From positions 1-25,656 of the forward strand of contig JAFMAU010000025.1 of the NCBI GenBank assembly GCA_029784825.1: a DNA stretch of 25,656 bases, written 5' to 3'. Below, piece by piece: positions 1 to 6,958 of this stretch; the stretch's first letter is position 1, and each line of letters opens with the position of its first letter. Below the pieces are notes generated by a model. That model made no database searches, had not been told where the DNA came from, and saw only the letters and a list, made by a program, of their open reading frames with translations. The translations under genes and the position numbers were made by a program. This DNA comes from Nitrososphaerota archaeon (GTDB lineage: Archaea > Thermoproteota > Nitrososphaeria > Nitrososphaerales > UBA183).

Positions 1-112
1 GCTTCGCCTTCGCGAGCAGGGACCGGGCAAGTTCTTCCATCCTCCTCCCTTGATCGTCGGAGGGCACGGCGAGCCCCTCGGCCCTCGCGAGCACGGAAGC
101 AACCCGATTCAT
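1..112 (-). CDS. cca: CCA-adding tRNA nucleotidyltransferase, N-terminal fragment (partial)
   Basis: Only the first 37 codons lie in the window; the gene continues past base 1. The ATG (bases 112-110) overlaps the TGA of the upstream RNA phosphodiesterase in an ATGA junction, so the two genes are probably translationally coupled. The visible peptide starts MNRVASVLARAEGL and continues with a VPSDDQ segment and a charged helix (RRMEELARSLL). This resembles the start of archaeal class I CCA-adding enzymes, where a short helix is followed by a P-[ST]-x-[ED] turn before the nucleotidyltransferase core. The catalytic GS and DxD residues are outside the window. The call also leans on the common archaeal thpR-cca neighbourhood, so it is an inference from a short fragment plus context. 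Confidence 0.55.
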   Translation of the reverse strand, partial: MNRVASVLARAEGLAVPSDDQGRRMEELARSLLAKAK

Positions 113-660
113 TTCAGCCTGAACACCCCGACGTCCCTGTAGATCGGCCCTTGCGGAGTGAGCACGCTCGATTTCAGCTTCACCTCTGACAGCGTGACGG
201 ACCCGAAGGGTCTGCCCGAGTTCCGTCGCAGCAACTCCCCCAGCTCCTTGACATTGCGGAGGGACCTCACCCTCCCCAGTGTGATGTGGGCCTGGAACGG
301 CCTCTCCTCGCTCTCTCCGATGTCTCCGAGCGCATCGACGACGTTGCGGGCTATCGGCCCGATAAGACCTTCGTGCTCCGGCGCCACGCCCGCCCAGACC
401 ACCCTCGGCCTCCCGACGCTCGGGAACGCCCCCACTCCCTTCACATCGACGTCCGCAGACTTCATTTCCAGCAGGGACAGCCTGGACCGAGCTTCTGCAG
501 CCTGCGCCTCGCTGATTTCTCCCAGGAACTTGACGGTAAAGTGCAGGTTCTGCCTTTCGACGGCCTTCAGGTCCGCTCCCGTGGCGGACAGGTCTGCCTG
601 GAAGGCCTCGAGGGACCCCAGCACCTCGTCAGGGAGGTCAATCGCCACAAAGGCGCGCAA
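109..660 (-). CDS. thpR: RNA 2',3'-cyclic phosphodiesterase (2H family, 2'-5' RNA ligase-like)
   Basis: This is a 183-residue protein, normal for the ThpR/LigT family. Both signature HxTx motifs of the 2H phosphoesterase fold are present: H40-F-T42 (in HFTVKFLGE) and H125-I-T127 (in HITLGRV). The N-terminus MRAFVAIDLP is typical of the family and supports the TTG start at 660. Family members hydrolyse 2',3'-cyclic phosphate ends on RNA and can join tRNA halves in vitro, so a role in RNA end metabolism is expected. The gene overlaps the following CCA-enzyme gene by 4 nt. A TATA-like patch at 684-693 lies about 28 nt upstream, fitting a leaderless transcript. Confidence 0.93.
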   Translation of the reverse strand: MRAFVAIDLPDEVLGSLEAFQADLSATGADLKAVERQNLHFTVKFLGEISEAQAAEARSRLSLLEMKSADVDVKGVGAFPSVGRPRVVWAGVAPEHEGLIGPIARNVVDALGDIGESEERPFQAHITLGRVRSLRNVKELGELLRRNSGRPFGSVTLSEVKLKSSVLTPQGPIYRDVGVFRLK

Positions 661-683
661 CGTGATGCGGGCGGGACTGGTTC

Positions 684-693
684 CTTTAAATTC
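684..693. promoter_or_regulatory. TATA-like element shared by divergent thpR and UPF0200 genes
   Basis: The only A/T-rich patch (CTTTAAATTC) in the 60-bp gap contains the palindrome TTTAAA. Its centre is about 28 nt from the minus-strand TTG (660) and about 33 nt from the plus-strand TTG (721). It can therefore serve as TATA box in both directions for leaderless or near-leaderless transcripts. Confidence 0.6.
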
Positions 694-720
694 GCTATCT
701 AGCGGCCCGGGAGCGAACAG

Positions 721-1278
721 TTGCTACGAATAGTCGCGGTCACTGGGATGCCTGGGGCGGGCAAGTCCACGGCAGCACTGGCCCTGGCGGCAGAGGGCTG
801 GACCCGCGTGGTCATGGGGGACGTCATCAGGGCAGAGACGAAGCGGAGGGGGCTCGAGCCCAACGCGAAGAACACGGGGGAGGTAATGAGGCTCCTGAGG
901 AAGGAGAAGGGGGACGCTGCGGTCGCGGAGCTCTGCCTCGAGACCATTTCGACGCTGAAGGCTGAAAGGGTCGTGGTGGACGGGATCCGTTCGATGGCGG
1001 AGGTCGACGCTTTCAGGAATAAGGGGGGCGCGCTGCTGGTGGCGGTCCATGCCTCTCCGGCGAGGCGCTTCGAGCTGCTCAGAGAGAGGGGCAGGAGCGA
1101 CGATCCCCTTACCCGGGACATGTTCAACCAGCGCGACCAGAGGGAGCTGGAGGTGGGGATTGGGAGGGCGATCGCCCTCGCGGACGAGACGGTGTCAAAC
1201 CAGCACACCTCTCCGGAAAGGCTGGCATCAGAGATGGCGAAGGTAGTCAGTCGCTGGTTGAAAGATGGCTCAGCCTGA
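721..1278 (+). CDS. UPF0200-family P-loop nucleotide kinase-like ATPase
   Basis: This 185-residue protein has a Walker A motif GMPGAGKS at residues 9-16 right after the first strand, and a VDGIRS segment (86-91) typical of the archaeal UPF0200/COG0237-like kinases. The arginine-rich region after residue 110 (ARRFELLRERGRSDD) resembles the LID of nucleoside/nucleotide kinases. The family is often labelled dephospho-CoA kinase-like, but its substrate is not established; archaeal dephospho-CoA kinase has been assigned to the unrelated DUF359 family. The TTG start places the P-loop at the expected distance from the N-terminus. The 3' end overlaps the UPF0201 gene by 14 nt, implying one operon and perhaps coupled translation. 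Confidence 0.85.
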   Translation: MLRIVAVTGMPGAGKSTAALALAAEGWTRVVMGDVIRAETKRRGLEPNAKNTGEVMRLLRKEKGDAAVAELCLETISTLKAERVVVDGIRSMAEVDAFRNKGGALLVAVHASPARRFELLRERGRSDDPLTRDMFNQRDQRELEVGIGRAIALADETVSNQHTSPERLASEMAKVVSRWLKDGSA

Positions 1279-1675
1279 CCTCCGCGCGAGGCTTACCCTG
1301 CAAGCCACAGTCTCTCCATCAGAGGACCCGGCAAAGGTGCTGAGCGCCCTCCGGAACATAGCAGGTGGGATAGAGGGGGATGTGACTGAGAGGGCTGGCT
1401 CCATGCGTCTCGTCACAAGTGACATCAGAGCCCTCGCCAATGTGCGGGACAAGCTGAGAGACAGGCACGTCCGGTCTGCGGCGAGGAGGCAACTCCTTCT
1501 GAACGCCTCCAGGGGCTCGACCCGGTTGCTGCTGAACCGGCAGGCGGCAGCCGCAGGGGTTGTTGCCGTCTGCGGGAGCCCGGCGGAGTCCCCCCTGGGT
1601 CCGATAGTCGCAATTCTGAAGTCAGAAAGGCTTCAGGATGTGATCGACTGGCTCGCGGCCTATACCGAAGGATAG
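1265..1675 (+). CDS. UPF0201 family RNA-binding-fold protein
   Basis: This 136-residue protein matches the archaeal UPF0201/COG1931 pattern: an N-terminal strand with a V-x-P-[ST]-E-D turn (VSPSEDPAKVLSALRNI), a basic helix with RDKLRDRHVRSAARRQLLL, the conserved LNRQAAAAGVV segment, and a PLGPIVAIL strand near the C-terminus. The fold belongs to the same small RNA-binding-type superfamily as archaeal exosome-associated proteins, but no activity has been established. The ATG start overlaps the end of the upstream kinase gene by 14 nt. At its 3' end it overlaps the convergent RNase Z gene by 16 nt, leaving no room for a separate terminator. Confidence 0.82.
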   Translation: MAQPDLRARLTLQATVSPSEDPAKVLSALRNIAGGIEGDVTERAGSMRLVTSDIRALANVRDKLRDRHVRSAARRQLLLNASRGSTRLLLNRQAAAAGVVAVCGSPAESPLGPIVAILKSERLQDVIDWLAAYTEG

Positions 1676-2565
1676 TCGACGTCGAGGCTCAGCCCGTCCG
1701 CCGCTGCTACCGAGTTCGGGAAGATCTTCCTCGCCTCCCTGACCAGAGAGGAGGTTCTCGTATAGCGCGCGCTGAAGTGCGTCAATACGAGCTTCCTCGC
1801 CCGTGCCTTCGAAGCGAGGGAGGCAGCTTCAGTGCTGGTGCTGTGCTTCCTCTCTACCGCCTTGTCACGGTCCTTCTCGCTGAAGGTCGAATCGAAGATC
1901 AGCAGGTCGCATCCCGCGAAGAACCTGGCCAGGCCCCCCGAAGGCCGGGTGTCCCCTGAATATCCGATCTTCCTCCCAGGACGTGGCGGGCCAACGACCT
2001 CAGAAGGATCGACCTGCCTTCCGCCCACGGTGACCCTCCTCCCTTTCTGGAGGGAGGACCACAGCCTCCCCTCTGGAACACCGAGGGCCTTCGCCTTCTC
2101 GGGATGGAACACGCCTGGGCGTCTGTGCTCCTCGAGGACAAAAGAATAGGCCTCCACCGAGTGGGTCGCCCGTGCGGCCTTCACCCTGAAGCCTGGGGTC
2201 CTGATGACGGAACCGGGCCTCGCCCGGGAGAACTCCACGGGGAACGTGAGACCGATGTTGAGCAGATCAGAAGTCACCTCCAGCCACTTCTGGAGTTTCT
2301 GGGGACCCACAATCCTCAGCGGCCTTCTCCGCTGTGCGAGGCTCATCGTCTGGAGGAGCCCGAGGATCCCTGCGACGTGGTCTCCGTGCAGGTGTGTGAT
2401 CAGGATGGTCATAGGGCCTCCTAGGCCCACTGATTCGGCCAGGGCTCCGCGCTGCACTCCTTCCCCGCAGTCCAAGATTACAACCTCCCCCTCACGTCTG
2501 ACCGCGACCGCGGGGAGTGCCCTCTCGCTCGTGGGGACTGCGGCGCTCGTCCCGAGGAACGTCAC
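1660..2565 (-). CDS. rnz: Ribonuclease Z (tRNA 3' processing endonuclease)
   Basis: This 301-residue metallo-beta-lactamase-fold nuclease is expected to cut the 3' trailer from pre-tRNA. It opens with the TFLGTSAAVPT strand typical of RNase Z, followed by the zinc motif HLHGDH (residues 58-63). Further ligands are visible as Asp in GYSGDTRPSGG and His in LVLTHFSARY near the C-terminus. The length matches short-form RNase Z. The start is a GTG at 2565; no ATG, GTG or TTG exists in frame between it and the upstream TAG. The gene begins 18 nt after the Trm-G10 gene, making it third in a prs-trmG10-rnz operon. Its 3' end overlaps the convergent UPF0201 gene by 16 nt. Confidence 0.95.
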   Translation of the reverse strand: MTFLGTSAAVPTSERALPAVAVRREGEVVILDCGEGVQRGALAESVGLGGPMTILITHLHGDHVAGILGLLQTMSLAQRRRPLRIVGPQKLQKWLEVTSDLLNIGLTFPVEFSRARPGSVIRTPGFRVKAARATHSVEAYSFVLEEHRRPGVFHPEKAKALGVPEGRLWSSLQKGRRVTVGGRQVDPSEVVGPPRPGRKIGYSGDTRPSGGLARFFAGCDLLIFDSTFSEKDRDKAVERKHSTSTEAASLASKARARKLVLTHFSARYTRTSSLVREARKIFPNSVAAADGLSLDVDYPSV

Positions 2566-2583
2566 AGAGAGCTTGACCGAGGC

Positions 2584-3540
2584 CTATCTCCTCCCCAGGA
2601 CCGTGATCGTCCTCGTCAGGAGCTTATGAACGTGGAGGTGATGCTCTTCGAGAATGTGCAGCTCCCGGGATTCTGGAGCGGGGACTGTCTGAGGATGCAT
2701 GACCACCAGGAGAGAGCCGCTTGACATCAGCGAAGCGACCCGGGCGACGAGGTCTTCCATCACGTCTTTGGGGGCGCGTCCCCTCGCACTGGAGGCCCGC
2801 CCATAGGGGATGTCAGTGGCCACGGCGTCGGCCCCCCGGATGGGGGTCATCCCGGCATCTGCCCGGATCACTCCCAGCCAATCCTGGCCGAAGTGCTTCA
2901 TGTTCCGCAATGCCCCACGGACCATATTGTCAGCGATGTCCGCAGCCAACACCCTCGCCCCGATCACATGCGCTTCTATGGGTATGCTCCCTGTTCCGCA
3001 GAACGGGTCGAGGAACACCTCCCCCTCCCTGCATCTGGTGAGATTCACGAGTGCCCGCGAGAGCTTGGGGAAGATGGCGGCCGGGTGAAAGAAGGGCCGC
3101 TTCCTGGGTCTCCGCATGGACCAGCCCTGCTTCATCATCGTGGGAGCTGTGACAGCGAAGTACTCGTCATCTCCCCGGACGACGGTGAGCTCGTATTCTG
3201 GGTCATCAAGGTCGACGGTGACGTCCAATCCCTCCATGTAGGGCTCCGGGCTCGCGGCCCCTTGCCTCTCGCGGACGTCGATGCTCCTGAACCTCACCCG
3301 GTGCCCTTCGACGATGCCGGCCGCCTCCGCGCGGCTCTCGACCAGGCGCCCTACCCTCCTGGCGAAGGCGATTCTTGACCCCACTCGGAGTGGGTCCGCT
3401 CGGCTGTCTGCGATCAGAATCCGCCGGTGGGGAGATTCGAACTTCGAGTCCTGGTCGTAGGCAAGGAAGAGTGCTTTGGCCTCCGCTGAAGGGAGGGTCG
3501 TGCCTTCCCCGGATAGCAGGACCAGCGCCCTATTCTTCAA
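2584..3540 (-). CDS. THUMP-domain tRNA guanosine-N2 methyltransferase (Trm11/Trm-G10 type)
   Basis: This 318-residue protein has an N-terminal THUMP-like region (about 1-140) starting with ALVLLSGEGTTLPSAEAKAL and a C-terminal Rossmann methyltransferase. SAM-binding motif I is DPFCGTGS (178-185), and catalytic motif IV is DIPYGR (243-248), a variant of the [DN]PPY motif of N2-guanine methylases. The conserved RPFFHPAAIFPKLSRALVNL linker typical of the Trm-G10 family precedes motif I. The expected role is N2-methylation of G10 in tRNA. The TTG start lies inside the end of prs (11-nt overlap), and rnz follows after 18 nt, so nucleotide supply and tRNA maturation are co-transcribed. Regiospecificity cannot be read from sequence. 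Confidence 0.88.
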   Translation of the reverse strand: MKNRALVLLSGEGTTLPSAEAKALFLAYDQDSKFESPHRRILIADSRADPLRVGSRIAFARRVGRLVESRAEAAGIVEGHRVRFRSIDVRERQGAASPEPYMEGLDVTVDLDDPEYELTVVRGDDEYFAVTAPTMMKQGWSMRRPRKRPFFHPAAIFPKLSRALVNLTRCREGEVFLDPFCGTGSIPIEAHVIGARVLAADIADNMVRGALRNMKHFGQDWLGVIRADAGMTPIRGADAVATDIPYGRASSARGRAPKDVMEDLVARVASLMSSGSLLVVMHPQTVPAPESRELHILEEHHLHVHKLLTRTITVLGRR

Positions 3541-4420
3541 GAGTCCTTAGGTGGGACGCGATTGCGTCTGCGACGTCGACCTTGCTGAATTTCCCAGGGA
3601 CGGTGTCGGTGCACACTATCGGCCCGACAGATGCGTCCTCGAGCTTCTGTATGGCGTCGCCGACGAAGAGGCCGTGGATGCAGACGGCCAGCGCCTTCCT
3701 CGCCCCCTGCCTCATTACGGCCTCCGCAGCCGCCCTCACGGTCCCCCCCGTGCTGATGATGTCGTCCACTATGACCACTTCTTTCCCCTCGACTTCCAGC
3801 TTGGACTCCTTCACGCTCACGTCTCCCGTCGTCCTGTCCCGCGTCTTGCTAAGCTGGAGGAACTTCGCGCCGTAGAGCTGGGCGAAGGCCTCGGTCCGCT
3901 TGGAGCTGCCGAAGTCCGGGGAGATCACCACAGGGTCCTTCAGGTCCAGCTTTTCCTTGGCGTAGTTCACTAGGCTCGGAATCGCAGACACGCTGTAAGT
4001 CGGGAAGGAGAAGAGGGCGAGGCCCTCGGCGGAGTGGATGTCCACCGTGACGAGCCTGCGGACCCCCATCGAACGCATCAGATGGGCGACGACCCCAAGG
4101 GTCACCCCTTCCCCAGGAAGGAACTCCTTGTCCTGCCTCGCGTAAGCAAGGTAGGGGACCACGGCCGTGACCTTGGCACCCTCTTCGCTCAGCTGGTGCG
4201 ACGCAAGAAGCAGCTGGAAGAGGTGCTGGTCGACAGGCGCGTGCGTGGACTGGACCAGGAACACGCTCCTCCCCGATACCTTCTCGTTGAGCGTGAACCG
4301 CGACTCGCCGTCGGGAAAGACCTTGAACTCGGCGCCCAGCAGAGGTAGTCCGAGCTTCTCTGCCACGGACTGCCCCAGCTCCTCGGAAGCCGGGCCTACC
4401 ATGACCAGCTTTTCGGGCAC
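3530..4420 (-). CDS. prs: Ribose-phosphate pyrophosphokinase
   Basis: This 296-residue enzyme makes PRPP from ribose 5-phosphate and ATP for nucleotide, histidine and cofactor synthesis. Visible signatures are FPDGES (35-40), the flexible catalytic loop YARQDKEF (93-100), VTVDIHSAEG (124-133, metal/ATP site) and the PRPP-binding loop VVIVDDIISTGGT (215-227). The length fits short archaeal class enzymes rather than bacterial ones of about 315 residues. The start is GTG at 4420, with a TATA-like TTAAATA at 4452-4458. It is the first gene of a minus-strand operon, and its stop overlaps the methyltransferase start by 11 nt. Confidence 0.96.
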   Translation of the reverse strand: MPEKLVMVGPASEELGQSVAEKLGLPLLGAEFKVFPDGESRFTLNEKVSGRSVFLVQSTHAPVDQHLFQLLLASHQLSEEGAKVTAVVPYLAYARQDKEFLPGEGVTLGVVAHLMRSMGVRRLVTVDIHSAEGLALFSFPTYSVSAIPSLVNYAKEKLDLKDPVVISPDFGSSKRTEAFAQLYGAKFLQLSKTRDRTTGDVSVKESKLEVEGKEVVIVDDIISTGGTVRAAAEAVMRQGARKALAVCIHGLFVGDAIQKLEDASVGPIVCTDTVPGKFSKVDVADAIASHLRTLEE

Positions 4421-4450
4421 CTGTCGCTCAAGTTGGCTCCGCTCTCATCT

Positions 4451-4460
4451 CTATTTAACG
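4451..4460 (-). promoter_or_regulatory. TATA-like box of the prs operon
   Basis: On the minus strand the sequence reads CGTTAAATAG, about 35 nt upstream of the prs GTG. This implies a 5' leader of less than 10 nt. Confidence 0.55.
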
Positions 4461-4491
4461 AGTTGGCGGATTCTATCAGGGCCCGGAGGGG

Positions 4492-4505
4492 AGAAACCGT
4501 TAAGG
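4492..4505 (+). promoter_or_regulatory. BRE/TATA-like promoter of the zinc-ribbon gene
   Basis: GAAACCGTTAAGG combines a GAAA-type TFB recognition element with a TTAAGG TATA-like core, 33-38 nt before the TTG at 4538. It argues against starts further upstream. Confidence 0.45.
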
Positions 4506-4537
4506 ACACGCGGGCCGGGCCTGGGAACCGAACAAGA

Positions 4538-4756
4538 TTGGACCAGATCTGTCCTGAATGTCACGAGGGCGTCATGCTGTATGACTCTCCCACCAAGAGG
4601 TACGGGTGCAAGAAGTGCGGTGCTTTTCTTACAAGAGACCAGCTCTCAGACGCTAGGTTCAAAGCGAGGACTCCTGAGGAAGACGAAAGAAGAAAGCGTT
4701 CCAGGCAGCAGGCCGACTACCTCGAGTGGTGGCTGAGCGGCAACAAAGAGAAGTAG
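4538..4756 (+). CDS. Small C4 zinc-ribbon protein (72 aa)
   Basis: I chose the TTG at 4538, which gives 72 residues starting LDQICPECHEG. Upstream in-frame codons to 4433 overlap the prs promoter region and look non-coding, whereas a BRE/TATA-like element sits just upstream of 4538. The protein has one zinc ribbon, CPEC near residues 5-8 and CKKC near residues 26-29. A charged helix follows (RTPEEDERRKRSRQQADYLEWW), possibly a coiled or protein-binding tail. Such single zinc ribbons occur in archaeal transcription and translation accessory proteins, but I recognise no specific family. It is divergent from prs and convergent with the NUDIX gene, with a 36-nt gap. Confidence 0.72.
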   Translation: MDQICPECHEGVMLYDSPTKRYGCKKCGAFLTRDQLSDARFKARTPEEDERRKRSRQQADYLEWWLSGNKEK

Positions 4757-4792
4757 AACAATATCTCAGAGGTGGGCACCCGGTCGAGGCGC

Positions 4793-5230
4793 CTAGCGCC
4801 GGCGCTGCCTGAAGAAGATGCCGAGAACATTCCTGGTCCCGCCGCTCATGACCAGGGATCTGACCTCGGGTTCTGTGAACCACCCAGCCGCCGATGACTC
4901 GGAGTTCAAGAGGAGCCGTCCCCGTGTGGGTCTAGCCAGATAGTCGACGAGGACGTAGTGGTATTCCAGCCTGGACGACCGGTCGAGATGGAGGTCGGTC
5001 TGCACGTCCAGCAGTCCTTCGATCTTCACCCTGAGTCCGGTCTCCTCGAGAACCTCTCTGATAGCCGCTTCCTGTGTGCTCTCCCCGAGCTCGACCAGGC
5101 CCCCTGGGAGGGCCCACTTTCCCAGGTTGGGAGGGTTGTTCCGCTTCACGAGGAGGACTTTCCCCCCTCTGTGGACCACCGCCCCGGCGCCCACGAGGGG
5201 CCTGGAGGGGTACCTCCTGCTCGCAGACAA
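4793..5230 (-). CDS. NUDIX hydrolase
   Basis: This 145-residue protein carries a complete Nudix box, G-x5-E-x7-REVLEETGL, at about residues 44-66, with the metal-binding glutamates intact. The strand GAGAVVHRGGKVLLVKR and the LPGG turn before the box are standard. The family hydrolyses nucleoside diphosphates linked to another group, and ADP-ribose or oxidised nucleotides are common substrates; the substrate here cannot be assigned. The start is TTG at 5230, about 27 nt from a TTTTAA box that also faces the divergent CinA-like gene. Confidence 0.9.
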   Translation of the reverse strand: MSASRRYPSRPLVGAGAVVHRGGKVLLVKRNNPPNLGKWALPGGLVELGESTQEAAIREVLEETGLRVKIEGLLDVQTDLHLDRSSRLEYHYVLVDYLARPTRGRLLLNSESSAAGWFTEPEVRSLVMSGGTRNVLGIFFRQRRR

Positions 5231-5250
5231 CGGCGCGGCGAGGCTCGCAC

Positions 5251-5260
5251 TCGTTTTAAG
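5251..5260. promoter_or_regulatory. Shared, nearly symmetric TATA element between NUDIX and CinA-like genes
   Basis: TCGTTTTAAG is the only A/T patch in the 53-bp gap. Its TTTTAA core (5254-5259) is centred 26-27 nt from the minus-strand TTG (5230) and 27-28 nt from the plus-strand GTG (5284). Both are the archaeal TATA-to-start spacing for leaderless mRNAs. Confidence 0.65.
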
Positions 5261-5283
5261 CCTGAGGAGGACGGCGTCCCGCC

Positions 5284-6096
5284 GTGGTCAGGGTCGAGAT
5301 GCTTGCGGTCGGGAAGGAGCTGCTGATCGGGAGGACCCTGAACACCAACGCCCACTGGGCGGGAAAACGGCTCGCGAAGATGGGCTCGATGCTCAAGGAG
5401 GTGACCACGGTCGACGACGACCTGTCAGAGATTGCAGGAGCTTTCGACGCGATTTCGAGCAGGTCTCCCGACTTCCTCGTCGTCGTGGGAGGGCTCGGGC
5501 CGACGCCTGACGACATGACGCTAAAGGGGGTCGCGTCCGCTCTCGGGGTGCCGCTCAGGAAAAATGAAGAAGCCCTGAGGATGATGAAGAGACACTATGC
5601 GCGCAGGGGAATGGCCAACGTTGAACTGACCCCGGCAAGACTGAAGATGGCCCGGCTTCCAAATGGGGCCAGACCAGTGGTGAACGAGGCGGGGACCGCC
5701 CCGGGCGTCAGGCTGGTTGCAGGGAGGACAGTCGTGTACTGCCTGCCGGGAGTGCCGTCGGAGATGCGCGGCATCTTCAGAAGGTCTGTGGAGCCCGAGG
5801 TGAAGGCGAAGGTGGGAAAGCTGCACAGGAAGTACCTGACAATGAAGATTGAAGGGGTCCTCGAGTCAGCGCTCGCCCCTGTGATCGAAGAGGCCCTCAA
5901 GCGGCACCCCCGGGCGTACGTGAAGTCCCACCCGAGGGGGATAAGGGAAGGGATATCGAGGATTGAGGTCGACGTCGCCGTCGTAGGAGAGTCGAAGCAG
6001 GAGACGGCCGCGGAGGGGAAGGCCATAGCTGAGGAGATGAAGGCAGGAGTGACGAGGCTGGGAGGGGTCGTAAGGCCACCCGTTGGAGCGAGGTGA
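5284..6096 (+). CDS. CinA-like molybdopterin-binding-fold protein (NMN deamidase-related, COG1058)
   Basis: This 270-residue protein matches the N-terminal MoCF-like domain of CinA. It starts VEMLAVGKELLIGRTLNTNA, has the diagnostic GGLGPTPDDMT at 69-79, and LPGVPSEMRGIF further on. The separate C-terminal amidohydrolase domain of bacterial CinA (nicotinamide-nucleotide amidase) is absent, as in most archaeal members. The name NMN deamidase-related is therefore by homology only; the N-terminal domain in CinA has been linked to ADP-ribose/NAD-type pyrophosphatase activity. The GTG start lies about 27 nt after the shared TATA patch. Its stop overlaps a possible TTG start of the GPN GTPase by 14 nt. 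Confidence 0.85.
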   Translation: MVRVEMLAVGKELLIGRTLNTNAHWAGKRLAKMGSMLKEVTTVDDDLSEIAGAFDAISSRSPDFLVVVGGLGPTPDDMTLKGVASALGVPLRKNEEALRMMKRHYARRGMANVELTPARLKMARLPNGARPVVNEAGTAPGVRLVAGRTVVYCLPGVPSEMRGIFRRSVEPEVKAKVGKLHRKYLTMKIEGVLESALAPVIEEALKRHPRAYVKSHPRGIREGISRIEVDVAVVGESKQETAAEGKAIAEEMKAGVTRLGGVVRPPVGAR

Positions 6097-6862
6097 CAGG
6101 AAAGTGGACCTGACCTTCGTCACAGGGACCGCTGGCTCTGGCAAGTCCCTTCTCACTTCAGCACTGAAGACCTGGTACGTGAACAGGGGAGAGGACGCGA
6201 TCGCGGTCAACCTCGACCCCGGAGTCGCCGAGCTCCCCTACGAGCCCGAGGTGGACGTCAGAGACAGGATACAGCTGCAGGCTGTGATGGAGGAATACGG
6301 GCTGGGGCCCAACGGCGCCCTGATACTGGCCGCGGACCTGGTGGCCACGAAGGTGGGTGAGATACAGGAGGAGATCGACTCCTTCAAAGCGGAGAACGTG
6401 ATCGTCGACACTCCGGGACAGATCGAGCTCTTCGCATACAGGGAAAGCGGGGAGTACATCGTCAGCGAGATGAAAGGGGACTCGAAGGTCCTCCTGTTCC
6501 TCGTCGACCCCCTGCTGGCGAGCACCCCTTCGAACTTCCTTTCGCTTGCGCTGCTCTCGGCCTCGGTGGGGCTGAGGCTGAACCTGCCGAAGATTACCGT
6601 CCTGACAAAGAGGGACATCGCCAGGGATGGGGTGAAACGGATAACGGAGTGGAGCAAGGACACGAAGGTCTTCGAGGATGCCCTGGCCGGGACCAAGAAC
6701 GGGGAGCAGTACTCGCTCTACTCGGACCTCTTTCGGAGCGTCAGGAGGCTCTCCTTTGGGGCAGACCTCTACCCTGTGTCGTCGACGACGCAGGAAGGGA
6801 TGATCGCGCTCGTCGGGGAATTGACCCGCATATCCAGGGGCGGAGAGGAGTTCACAGACTAG
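6083..6862 (+). CDS. GPN-loop GTPase
   Basis: This is a GTPase of the Gpn/XAB1 family, 259 residues from the TTG at 6083. G1/Walker A is GTAGSGKS (15-22), the family-defining Gly-Pro-Asn loop is GPN at 75-77, G3 is DTPGQ (109-113) and G4 is TKRD (175-178). Archaeal GPN proteins are dimers; eukaryotic relatives help assemble and import RNA polymerase II. The N-terminus is uncertain: a GTG at 6104 would begin at VDLTFVTG, directly before the P-loop, with GAGGTGA (6090-6096) upstream as a possible Shine-Dalgarno. The gene overlaps or abuts the CinA-like gene and is probably co-transcribed. Confidence 0.93.
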   Translation: MERGDRKVDLTFVTGTAGSGKSLLTSALKTWYVNRGEDAIAVNLDPGVAELPYEPEVDVRDRIQLQAVMEEYGLGPNGALILAADLVATKVGEIQEEIDSFKAENVIVDTPGQIELFAYRESGEYIVSEMKGDSKVLLFLVDPLLASTPSNFLSLALLSASVGLRLNLPKITVLTKRDIARDGVKRITEWSKDTKVFEDALAGTKNGEQYSLYSDLFRSVRRLSFGADLYPVSSTTQEGMIALVGELTRISRGGEEFTD

Positions 6863-6954
6863 GCCCTGCGCAGGACGGCTTCCCAGCTGCCCTGCTCGTC
6901 GTAGGCATCAAGAATCTCGGTGCCAAGGGGCGGCAGGGATCTCCCTTCTGGCAT
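6859..6954 (-). CDS. Possible 31-residue small ORF downstream of the hydrolase
   Basis: An ATG 4 nt after the hydrolase stop opens a 31-codon frame that fills almost exactly the gap to the convergent GPN gene, overlapping its stop by 4 nt. The peptide begins MPEGRSLPPLGTEILDAYDE and ends with a GSWEAVLRRA segment; the second half could form an amphipathic helix. Third codon positions are mostly G or C, as in neighbouring genes. I know no family for it; it could also be the remnant of a longer gene or chance. Confidence 0.3.
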   Translation of the reverse strand: MPEGRSLPPLGTEILDAYDEQGSWEAVLRRA

Positions 6955-6958
6955 GAGA

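Noticed and set aside
3307..3322. Trm-G10 methyltransferase possibly inactive because motif IV is not DPPY
   Set aside because: Motif IV of this protein is DIPYGR (around bases 2797-2814); hydrophobic residues at the second position seem tolerated in archaeal relatives as far as I recall, and the other motifs are intact.
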